Source of the DNA: Dryobates pubescens
Taxonomy: Eukaryota > Chordata > Aves > Piciformes > Picidae
Reading direction: 5' to 3'
Assembly (NCBI RefSeq): GCF_014839835.1
Contig: NC_071646.1
Location: forward strand, 3,720,001 to 3,784,000
DNA length: 64,000 nt
Part shown: positions 11,069 through 23,000 of the stretch, piece after piece
Layout: each line of letters starts with the position of its first letter
How positions within the stretch are numbered: the stretch's first letter is position 1
Program-made: the position numbers and the translations under genes
The notes under the pieces: generated by a model
Told to the model about the DNA's origin: nothing
The model's database searches: none
Seen by the model: the letters and a program-made list of their open reading frames with translations, nothing else

Positions 11069-14000
11069 ATGAAGAAGCATCACTCGGTGCAGGGCACCTT
11101 CAGCCGCCTCTTCGGCAAGCGCCAGCCCAGCCCCACTGCCGCTTCGCTCTTCGCCACCAACCCGCCCTGGATCTTCTCGCAGGAGGTGACCTCGGACAGC
11201 GCGGGTGGCACAGGTCAGTGTCCCCCGTGCCCGTCCCCTGCTCCTGACCCGGGAGTCACTGCGGAGCGGTCGCGGGGGCCAGGGAACGGGCCGGTGTCGG
11301 GGAGAGGTCCACGGGGACTTGATCCACCGAGTTGGGAAATTCGGGAGGTGCTGGGTTGGGCTGGGTCGGGAAAGTGCGAGTTTGGACCTGCGGAGCTGCC
11401 CAGGAGGGTCTAAAGCTGTTGAAATCCAGCTCCTTGTTCCGTGCCCGGCTCTGGGAGCACAAACCCACCTGGGCCGGGCTGGGAAAGAGCTGTGGATCTC
11501 AATGTCCTGCTTCCAGCAGCTCTTTCCCACGCCATGCCCCGTCTGCCCCTTGCCAGGTTGCAGCTGGTGACTTGTAAACCCGGCTGTGTGCGAGTGAGGG
11601 TGCATATTCCTCAGGTTTTATTTGTATTTCCCTGTGTGTTTAATTGCAACCCCGTGCCCTGCAGGCTCCTTCCTGGAGGAGGGAGCCAGAGTAACAGTGA
11701 TGGAGCCGGGCAGATGAAAGATAGCAGCTTGTGAATGAAATCTGGGGGGGGAAAGATGTCCGATAGAAGCTTCCCAGCCTAAAAAAAACTGAAAGTGGGG
11801 CTCCCGAGAGCTGCTGTGAGGTGGTTCTGCCTCACAGCGTTTCTCAGGGACACTGCTTCCATCGGCTGTTCCACCTCAAGGCCAAGCTGCTGAGGCTAAG
11901 ATAAAACGAAAAGGAAAACTGCTGATTTCTAACTGTCGTAAACCTGAGGAGGATTCCAGCTTCCCTCTGATGTGGTTTGGGTTTCAAAACCCAAAAGTGG
12001 CTGTGTCTGCTTGTTATTACCAGCCTGATCTCAGTGGCTGCAATCACAGTACAAAGGTTCCTTCCTTTCAGGTGTGGGGAGCTGCTGCCCAGATCAGTTT
12101 GCAAGGTGAAAGCAAGAGTGCCTGAAATCTGAGCAGGAATAAAAGCTGTTGGGTCGCTCCTCAGCATCCTCCTGGCATTTCTGGCATTAATTTCATTTAT
12201 GTAGGGCAGTGTGACACACACAAGGTGAGTGACCCTGCCTGGGGGAGCCTGTGCTGAGGTGTGGGCTCGTTGTGAGGAGGCTCTGAGCTGAGGAGCCACA
12301 GGATGTTAGAAGGTGGAAGGGACCTCTGGAGATCACAGAGACCAACCCCCCTGCCAAGGCAGGCTCACCTAGAGAAGAAAGAGACTCTCAGGATGGCAGG
12401 GGTTGGAATCCAAGGGCTGGATTCTCTTGCACTGTTATTTCTCCAGTGCCATGATCCTGCCCAGAGAAGCCCCATCCTTGGCACTGGCTCCTGAATATTT
12501 GTGGCATAGCTTCATGCCATCGCCGCTGCCGGAAGGGGTCTGCTGCTCCTGCCACTCCCCACCTTGGTTTTTCATACAAAGTAAACACCAGTTAAGCAAT
12601 GTGGACTGGGTGTAGGTTTGCATGTCACTGACTCAGAAATTCCTGAATATATAGTGGCTGATGCCACCTCCTCCTCCTCACCGTGGATACCCCAGAGTCA
12701 AACCTGCTACGCCTACCCCGGGTGATGCAACCCCCAAGCAGCTCCATCCTCTGTGTTGCAGGCTGCTTGGTTTATTTCCCCACGACTGAAAGGACCCAAA
12801 GCTCTCCAGGACAGGCTGCATGACAAAAAAAGTGGCCCAAGAGTAGTTGTGGCTGGCCACATCTGACAGCCTCCCAAGGTGTTTCCTGATCCCTCCTTCC
12901 AGGAAACAAAGCTGGCAGAGCCCTGGTGACAGACTCTCAGCAGGCAAGTCCTGTTTATCTAGCAAAGAAAACACAACTACAAGCACTTCATTTTACTTTT
13001 AATTAAATGCATTCAGGTTAGTGATGCTTAGTAATCTAGGATCAAAGTCCTTCTGATCTCTAATCCAGTTTCTCACTGAGTTTTAGCTGGTGGCTGGTTT
13101 AATAGAAAACTCTGATCACTGCATGCCTCTGAACTACTCAGTCACTGCCCCACAAACCTGTCTGGATCCAAACCCTCACATTGCTTTGCCCTTAATCCTT
13201 GCTGCTTACTTGCTGAAGGTGAGGGTTATGCAGAAAGGGAGTCAGAGCATTGGTTTGGTTGGAAAAGACCTCGAAGCTCATTGAGTCCAACCAACCACCC
13301 AACCCCACCGTGGCCATTAAACGAAGTACCATATCTGTATGTCTCTGGAACCCCTCCAGGGATGGGGACTCCACCACCTCCCTGGGCAGCCTGTTCCAAT
13401 TCCTGACCACTCTTGCAGTGAAAGAAATTTTCCATCATCTCCAACCTAAACCTCCCCTGGCACAATTTCAGGCCCCTTCCTCTCATTCTACCCCCTGATA
13501 CTGGGGAGAAGAGACCAACCCCCACCTCACTCCAGCCTCCCTTCGCAGGGGATGTAGAGAGCAAAAAGGTCTCCTCTCAGCCTCCTCTTCTCCAGGCTAA
13601 ACAATTCCACCCCAGTAGCTTCTCCTTTGTGCTTGGACTCCTGAAAAGCAGGGAAGAGTTAAACTGTTGGTGGGACCACAGCAAGTGAAGGTCAGGCTGA
13701 TTGGTGTTTGGAAAGCTGCAGCAAGTGGGTTTTTGTGTGTGCAGAGAATCCCTTGGAGTGGAAGAAGTTTGGGATAAGGGAGAGGAAGCTGTGCCTGACC
13801 ACAGGGCAGTGATAGTGTGGTGGAGGCTCCTGGCTGTGTCCCAGGGTGACTTGTGGTGGAGTGGGTGGGTGAAAGGAAAAGCTGACGTGCCTGCTGAACC
13901 CAGTGGCATGTTTCAAGGCTGTGTGGAATTCATCTGCTTCCAAGCCCATACCTTCAGCAGAGGCAGTGGCAGCTCATGCCCAGCCCTCGGCGTGGTCGTG

Positions 14001-17000
14001 TTCTTCATTCCAGGTGCTCATGCAAGCGGGTGTTTTTTGTCTGCAGGAACACACACAGGCATCTGCCCTCCCCTTTCCCCACTAAACTCTGGGTTAAAGC
14101 TCTGTTTTCTCAGGCTGGGGTTTCCTTGGGAGCTTCTTGCCTGATCTCTGCCCACCCAAGGAGGATAGTGACAACCATGGCTACGCACCGTGGTGGTCCA
14201 TAATGGGTTGGGGACCCTGGTTATTGGGTCTGGAAGTGTATGTGGAGGGCACAGGCTGCATACTGGGCCAGCAAGGGGCTGTATGGGAGCAGGGACATTG
14301 TCAGGGGCCATGGAACAGCCTCAGGCAGGGACTGTGGGGTGCAGCCAGCTCCCTGGGGAGCAGACCTGCTTTGGGGAGAACTGCCTTCAGACTTCAGAGG
14401 CTTGGAAATGCTGCCTGTGTGCAGAGCTCACCCAGCCTCCACCTTCTGCCCTGCTTGGCTCTTAACTGCTGTACAAGACTTGACAGAAAAGTTAGCATGG
14501 GGGTGGGTTTGGGGACTGTGCTTCCAGGCTTTGTAGCGGGGGCAAAAAAACCCAACCCTGAACTTCTTGGCGTTTGTGTTTTGGGGCAGAAGGTGAAGGT
14601 TGGATGACCTCAGGCTGGACACCACCTTGGTTGTTTCTTTCTTCTTGCTGAAACCCCTGCTGAAGTCTTTTAGGTGGAACTAAATGATCTTTAAGGTCCC
14701 TTCCAACTCAAACCATCCCAGGAAGCCCTCCTGCAGAGGTTTCATGGTCATTTTGCTCACTTTCCCCTTCCCCAGACCCTTGAGTTTCCTTTAATGCTGG
14801 TCTCCCTGGCTGTGAATGAGTTGTGTATCTCCTTCCAGCCAAGGTGGGGTTGAAATGCCTCAGTAGTTCTGCTTGTTAATTCATGCTGTTAATCAGGCAC
14901 AAGGAACGTAATTAAGTGAGTTTTATTAGCTTTATTCACTGTCAGAAATAAACTGGCCCAAAAGGTGTGGCTCAAGGTAACAGCACAGGGCTGGGAACCA
15001 GGAGTACCTGGTGGCTTCTACTTGTACCACCAGGGCTCCATGGCTGCTTCTGCTGCAGCATCTCCATTCGTAGTGGCATTCATGGGAAGACCTTCAGAGT
15101 GTGCTCCTGTGAGGCAGGCTGGAGGCTGAAAGTGTTGCCCCCCGGTGCCAGCTGCAGCAGGGCTTGGAAGCAAACAGTTGCAGCAGCTTGCAAAAGGATG
15201 CTGGAGGTGCCTGTCCTCATGGAGAGCAGCTGTGGCATCTCCCTTCTGCTGTCCTCAACTGCTGGCAGCAGAACTTGGAAGGGCAATGCCTCCCTGGAAG
15301 CCCCTGTGTGTCCTGTTTCCATCACTGGAACCATCCAAGGGGGGACAGTGAGGTGTCCCCTCTGCTCAGCACCCAGCAGACAAGGGTCAGGCACCCCTCT
15401 GCTGTCCCTTTCTGCTGCATGAGTGACAGGAACCTGTTGGGATGGGGCTGAGTGAAGAACCTGTGGTTAACTCTGCTTTGATGCAACCACAGAGCAGGCA
15501 GCAGGTGAGGAAGGGCAGGAGGAGCTCTCTCTCCAGCTGGTGTGGTTGGTGCTCAGACTCTGCTGCTGCTCCCCCTCAATCCCAGCCCATGGTGGACTGG
15601 TCAAGATCAGATCCTGCTTGTGCTTCTGGGCTGGTTTGTGTCACCTGCCCTGGAGCAACCTCCTGCTCTCCTGGGGGTCAGAACCTCATGGCACTATAAG
15701 GAGAGGATCCAGTTGCTCCTGAAGCATTCTTCCCTAAACACAATCTGGGTGGGAAGTGGATTGAGTGTTTGTGCTAACTTTTGGCCCTCCTGTGATGAAT
15801 TCAAGTGAGGTGATGTTAGAAATAAGCTTTTCCAGAGCAGACTTTGACAGCTGTGCTCTTTACACTCCAGAGCCTGGAGCTCCAGGAAGGCTCTCTGCTC
15901 TGTGCAGCTGTGTGCCAGGGCTGCCAGTGCCTGCTCGAGGGTCCTGCTCACCCTGAAGCTTTTTCCCCATCTTCAACTCGGCCCCAAACCAGCCTGGATG
16001 CGCCTCAATCCAGGGGGGTTTGCCCATCGCTTGGGAGCTGACACAGCAAACTCTCCACAGCACTTTATACAGTTAGGTGGTGTCTAAGGCTGCTTTTCCT
16101 GCTGCTAACAGTCTTCTCTCCCCCCCAGGCGAGGTGATTGAGGTGTATTACGGTGACAATCGCTTCGGGACGGTCACTGACTCGGGCACAGCCACGCTCA
16201 AGCCTCGGCCCAGGGTCCGGCCGCTGCTGACTTTCCTGCCCCTTGTGAGTATCCAGCTCACTGCTGTGAGGACAGGCTGAGGGGGCTGGGGTTGCTCAGC
16301 ATGGAGTAAAGAAGGCTCTGGGGGAACCTTAGAGCTGCCTTCCAATAGCTGAAGGCTGCAGAGGGATATTTCATGAGGGTGTGTAGAGACAGGCCAAGGG
16401 GGAATGGTTTGAAGCTGAGGGAGAGCAGGGTTAGAGTGGAGCTGAGGAAGGAGTTCTTCAGTAGGAGGGAGGTGAGACCCTGGAATAGGCTGCCCAGGGA
16501 GGCTGTGGATACCTCCTCTCTGGGGGTGTTCAAGGCCAGGCTGGATGAGGCTTTGAGCAGCTGAGTCTAGCTGAGAGGTGTCCCTGCCCATGGAGGGGAG
16601 GTTGGAGCAGATGATCTCTGAGGTCCCATCCAAGCTGAGCCATTCTGAGATTTGTCAGGTGTGCAAGTGGTGCCCAGCTGGGCTGGGCTGCTCTCATCCT
16701 CTACCTCAGGGAAGAAAATAAATGAAGAGCAAAACCACTCTGTAATAAGGCTGGATACAAGGGATTAAAGAGGTGAGCTGAGTTCAAGGCTTCTGTTGGA
16801 CACAGGTGAGAAGCTCGGGGAGGAGATGTCAGCACCATCAGAGCTTCTGTTTTCCATTGAAAAGAAATTGCTGAGCCTGGGAGGTGTCAGATCTGCCTCA
16901 CACTGCCTTTCATCTCCCCGCTGCTGGCAGGATCTCCTGCATCAGGCAGAGAAATATGGTGTGGAGAGCAACAGCAGAGCTCTGTGGCCATCACCTGCAG

Positions 17001-20000
17001 CAGAAAACAGGCTGCTCTGTCTGCTGCCACTGGGGCTCTGCGGCTGTCATGTGGAGGACAAGTGGAGGGAGAGTTTATGTAGCTATCCCAGAGCATAATT
17101 AGGAAGTTATGGGGTTACAAAAGGGTTGTGCCCTCTGTGATGCCTTCCAAAAGATCATGGCAGGTGAAAAACCTCACCTGGGCTCTGAGTAACCAGAGGA
17201 ATGGTGTCTGAGAACCTCTTCCAGCAGCACAGGAGTGAGTGTGTGACCACAGCTGGCACCCAGCATCTTAGAATCACAGATTGGTAGGGGTGGGAAGGGA
17301 CCTCCACAGACCATCCAGTCCAACCCCCCTGCCAAAGCAGCATCACCCAGGGCAGGTCACACAGGAACACATCCAGGTGGGGGTTGAAAGTCTCCGGAGA
17401 AGGAGACTGCACAACCTCTCTGGGCAGCCTGCTCCAGGGCTCCAGCACCCTCACAGTAAAGAAATCTCTCCTCATGCTGAGGTGAAACTTCCTGGGCTCC
17501 AGCTTGCATCCACTGTTGCTTGTGTTGTCACTGGGCACCACTGGAAAGGGGCTGGCAGCTTCCCCACTGGAAAGGGGCTGGCAGCTTCCCACTGGAAAGG
17601 GGCTGGCAGCTTCCTCTTGACAGCCACCCCTCAGATATTCCTAGAATGTCTACAAATCAGCAGGGGTCAGAGTGAAACTGGCAATTTTTGCTTCTTTTCT
17701 CCAGCTTTCAAATGCTTTGCTTGCAGGGCTGTGTGTGGCAGAGGAGCAAACAGCTCACATGTCCCCAGAATAAATACCAAGGGCTCTCAGCCTAGCCATG
17801 GAGCTTTCCTGCAGGCCCTGGGGGGCTTTTCCCCCCTCAGTTGCCCTTGTGAGGGTCCTTTTCCCTGCCCTTCTCTTCCAGCAGGAAGAGGTTTTGCTGA
17901 AGAAAGGAGCAGGAATAAGCAGCACTTTTGAGGATCAGTCTGTGCTGGGTATTTGCATTATTGTGATGAGGTTTGATGATGATTTGATCTGGCACAGAGG
18001 CTTCTGCTGCCACATGCATACCTGCACTGGGCACTCCCACCTTAACCCTTTCGTTCCAGCCACCCACTCCAGTGCTAGGGTGGGGGGAGGCTGGGAAGCA
18101 TCTGCCTGGCAGCTGTGAGTCAGGAGGGTGCACACACCCTGCCCAGCAGCCTGGCCTGATGGGCTCCATGTGCCTGGCAACTTTCCTGGCACACAGCAGC
18201 CTCCTTCCCCCTGAACTGCCTGGCCCTTGGCTGTCTGAGCTCGGTCACAGCAGAGCCTGCAGGAGAAGGGCTTCACTGCTCAGCTCTTGGTGCCACCACA
18301 TCCCCCTGCCCACCCAGCCTCCCCAGGCACTGTTCAGGCAGAGCTTTGGCATCCTGGGGGAATAAAATTCCTGCAGTTAACCACCAGACTTCCCTGACTC
18401 TGCTTCAGAACAAGGAGTCTGGGGGTAGCTCTCTGTATTTGGAGAAATGCTCCTCCTCTCCTCGCCCCTGGGATGCAAAGCTGTTGTGTTTTGGTGTGGC
18501 TTTTGGGACAGGCAGCCTCCAAACTGGTTCATTTATTGGGTAGGAAGCATGGGCTCCTGAGAGCCCCAGGAATGCCAGAACCACAGCAGGATTGCCTGGG
18601 AAAGGACCTTTAAAACCCATCCAGTCCAACCCCCTGCAGTCAGCAGGGACATCCCCAACTAGAGCAGGTTGCTCAGGGCCCCAAGCAACCTGACCTGGAA
18701 CGGCTCCAGGGATGGAGCATCTCCCACCTCTCTGGGCAGCCTGGGCCAAGGTTTCACCACCCTCAGTGTCAGCCATTTCTCCCTTTTCTCCAGTCTGAAT
18801 CTGCCTCTTTTGGTTTCAAACCACCACCCCTTGACCTGTCCCAACAGGCCCTGCTCCAAAGCGTGTCCCCAGCTGTCTGATCAGCCCTGGGAACACTGAA
18901 AGGCCACCAGATCCACAGGGGCTGGTGGGACAGGCAGGCTCCCTGCACTGGGGACGGGGGAGCTCTAACCCCATCCCAGTTGGAAAGTGATTCCTGGTGG
19001 CTCCAGTGAAAGCTCCCCTGGCAGGATCCTGGGCACATAAATCCACTGCAGGGACCACAAACTGGAAATGCAGGTTCCTGGTGCAGCAGCCAGCTCTGAA
19101 TCAGCTGGAGGGCTGCTGGGCTGGTCACACCCCTGGCAAACACAGCAGAGGGAAATAATCTTTCCAGTCATCTCTGGGGACTGGCAGAGGATGGTGGATG
19201 CTTTCCATTTGAGAAGCCAGCTCCAGGATGTTGGGGGGAGGGAGAGAGGGGGTCTGAGAGACAAGCTGAGCATTAGCAGCTGCAGCAGAGCTTTACCTGT
19301 GTGTGTGTGAAATGGGCTTGGGCCAGTTTGGAGGAGCTGTTGAAGTGACATGTCCAGAGTGAGTGCTCAGTTTCCTCCTGCTTTGCACAGATTTCTTCTG
19401 GCTGCCATTCCCTTCCTCCTCCTCTCCGAAGGTGTGATGCACAGGCTGGGTTTAGTGCAGTGTTCAGGGGCTTCTGCTTCCCTGGACATGAGCAGGTATC
19501 CCTGGAGACAGGCAGCAATGAATTCCCAGAGCACATGGGAGGTGCTGGAAGGGTGGATTCCCCCCCCCCCCTTTATGGCCTTTGGCATCTCATTGCTCTG
19601 GACAATCTAACTACTGGCTCTCAAAGTGTTAGTCTCTGTCTTCCCTCTGGCTTTCAGGACCTGCCTTGTGCTGTAGCTTTGGGAGCAGTAAAGAGGTCTC
19701 AGGTGAGGCTGTGAGGTGTTTTACCACTAGCAGCTCTGCCCCAGTGCCCTGGCAGACCCTGGCTTCTCCAGCAGCACAGAGCTGGCTGATCAGTTGTGCA
19801 ACCCCAGCAATGTCAATTGCCCAGTCCTGCCCTCCTGGCTCAGCAGTAACTGGCTCATTCCCTTGTGGTTATAGAGGATCTTTGGTCACCTGCAGGGTGA
19901 TGGCCTTTGCAAGCAAAGCATCTCTATTTTCTCCTTCTTTTGTCAAAACAGCAAGGGGGGCATTCCAGGGCTCTTCTGAATGAGCCCAGGCTGCTGCTGG

Positions 20001-23000
20001 CAGTCAGCTCTGCCCCAGAAGGTGTGTGTCCCAGAGCTCCCTGTGCCCAGGGCAGGGTAAGGTGAGCTGTGTGATGGTGATGTAGTGCTGGCTGAGCTCT
20101 CAGCCTGACCTTTGATCAAGGAGACTTTGGAATCCTTCAGCAAGCTCTTGTAAAAATGGTGATAGTGGCAGTGAAAGGCAAAGGCCTGGGTGCTGAGGAG
20201 GCTTCTGCTTGCAGAGCAGCCCTGGGGCTGATGGCAGGAGAACATCCCCTTAACAGCTAAAGCAAACAGCAGCCTGGGTGAGGAGCAGGGCAACAGGATG
20301 GGCCCTGGAGCATGGGAATCTGGTGACATGTCCCTCAGCACTGCCCATGGGCTCATGGAGTGTTAATTCCTTGCTGTGAGTCTGTCCCAGTCTCTCTGAA
20401 AGTCTACTGCCCCAGCCGGGTCTGCTGGCAGCCTGGTGCAGCATCAGCGTGTGTCAGGACAGGGGTGTGTCAGGGTAGGCTCTGTGAGCAATCCCAGTCC
20501 TGCACAGAGCAATCAGCAGTGAGTCACTGCAGGGGAGGAGAAGAGCTTTCTGCTGCTGGCAGGAGCCCTTGGTCAGCACTGCAGGTGAGTCAGGGTGCCA
20601 CGAATACCTCCTGGTGGGTGGCTGCAATTATCCAAAGTGCCCTGCTGGCGGTTAGCAGCCTCACTGAACGGGCAGGCTGCTAAATTGCATGGTCCTGCAG
20701 CAGCTACAGGCACTGCTGAGTGCTGCTCGGAGCGGCTCAGAGCCAGACACAGACCACACAAGCAGGAGTTTTCCCTGGAGTGTTCAGATGTGCTGGTGCC
20801 AGCCTCCCCAGGGGCTGGCAGCCTGGCCGTGACTGCAGCGTGGTGTGTACGTGACTGCGGCGTGAGCCGGCAGGGCCTGCTGCAGAGCAGCGCACACAGA
20901 ACCCAGGGCAGATGCTCCACGTGCTTGCTGAGAAAGTGCTGCTGCTGCTGGTGGCCTGGGGAGCTCTCAGCCTGGATGTGGAACAGCCCTGGTGCTCCTT
21001 TCCAGCCCCTCTGCCCCCACCTAGCACCAGAGAATTGTCTCCGTGGTTGTGCAGCTTTGATCGCTCGTCCCCTTGAACGCTGTCAAGAGCACAGGGACCT
21101 CCAAGCCTCGGAACCAGCCCTGGATCCCATCAGGCTCCTGTTTCTGTGGACAAATCACAGCTCTACAGGCTAGATCCTGCTTGTCAGCACTTTGCTCTGA
21201 TAGGGGGCATGAAAGTGACAGCTGCATTTTCTCCCCCACTGCAGAATGCCCAGGAGTCCCACGGGGTGGCCGTGCCAACGCCGTCGGTGCCACAAGACTT
21301 TGAGCAGAAAGCAGCTCTTGGTAAGCAGGGAACCTTCTCTGAGCCCTGCATGGTGCTGAGTGCTCAGCAGTCCCATGCCCAGGGGGGAGGAAGCGTCGGT
21401 GCAGCGAGCTCTGGAGCAGACTGTCTGATCATCAGGTTCTCAGGCTCAGCTGGAGGCTGCTGTTGACTATTTTAAGCCATTGAGAATGAATCGGTGTCTG
21501 AGGGGTGGGGCAGGGGGCCGGTATGCTTCAGCAAGCTTTAGGCAGCTGCTGAGCAAAACAAGCTGGCTTCCTGGGGGGGTGGCTGGCAGAGGTGATGCTG
21601 CCCATCCCAGTGCTGATGGAGAAGGGGCTTACACCACCACACTCTTGCTCCTCCCTGCAGGCTCTGGCTCCCAGATCAATGGCAACTACCGAATGTACAG
21701 CTCGGTGGGGGACCTGCGCCCGCAGGCTCTGGAGGGGGATGACCTGGATGAAGACATCCCTCCACCACCATCAGTGCCCCCACCACCCCCTCCAACAGCC
21801 CCAGCACCTGTGCCACCACCTCCAGCTTCGCCAGTCCCTCCTCCACCCGAAGTGCTGCCTCCACCGCCGCCACCGCCGCCTGAGATGGTGCCACCGCCTC
21901 CTGCTATGGCACCTCCACCACCTCCAGGCTCTGCCTTGTCCTCCCCCAGCACACCAGCTCCTCCAGACTTCATCCCACCAGCCCCACCAGGTGCTCTGTC
22001 ACCCAGCCGGGCCCCAGCACCCTTTGCCAATGGCATCTCCAAGTGGAAGTCTGAGACGGTGCTGAACACGAGGCAGGCGGACGGTGAGAGGCCACTCTGC
22101 CCTGCCAAGGCTGGGGTGCCAGCTTCCCCCAGCCCAAAGGAGACCATGCAGCCCAAGAACTGTCCTGAGCCGCACCTCACCTTCCCCAGGTCCTTCAAGG
22201 TGCCTCCTCCAGCCCCAGCCCGCTCCTCCTCCATCCCCACGCAGGAGAACCAGCAGGCAGGGCAGGAGCCCTTCCCCAGGCAGCCTCACGCCCGGCCTCC
22301 TCTCCCACCATGCTTCACCATCAGACCTGCGGCCAAGGCTTACGCAGGAGGAGAAGCTGAGCAAAGGAAGTCCCCCCTGAGGCAGCCACTCACCAAGCCA
22401 GCTGTGCCCACACCCCCCCCACTGAGCCCCAAGCCAGGCCCTGGCCTCAGCCAAGGGACAAACCCTGCTGGTCGCTGGTCCCTGCTGGCAGGCTCCCAGA
22501 TGGAGAAGGTTCCCCAGCCAAAACCAGCCGAGAGAGACTCTCCTCCAAAATCTGAACCTCTCTCTGCCAATGACCTGGACCTCCCCCCACCAGACTACCC
22601 TACCTTGGAGGAGGATGATGACTGGAAGGACCCCAGCAACCTGAGCAAGCTGCAGCATGAGCTCTCAGCCCTGCTCCGCTCTCCACGCAGGGAGGAGAGG
22701 CTGCTGGAGAAGCCAGCTGCCCCCCGGCCCCTGGGTGGCAGTGCCAACCATGCCAGCAGCCATGAGCCCAGTCTCAGCAGGCCCCAAGTTGCTGGACCTA
22801 CTGGGAAGGATGTGAGGTTACCTGCAGGAGGGAAGAGTGAGAAGAAAGATGTGCCCAGTAGCCTCCCCAGTGCCAAGGAGGTTTCCCCCAGCACCGCTCT
22901 CCCTGCTCCACAGAGCAACCCAACCACACAGCCCCGCAGTGTGCTGGAGATCAGGAATGAGCTGGAGGCTGTGCTGGCCCAGAAGAAAGAAGGGAAACCT

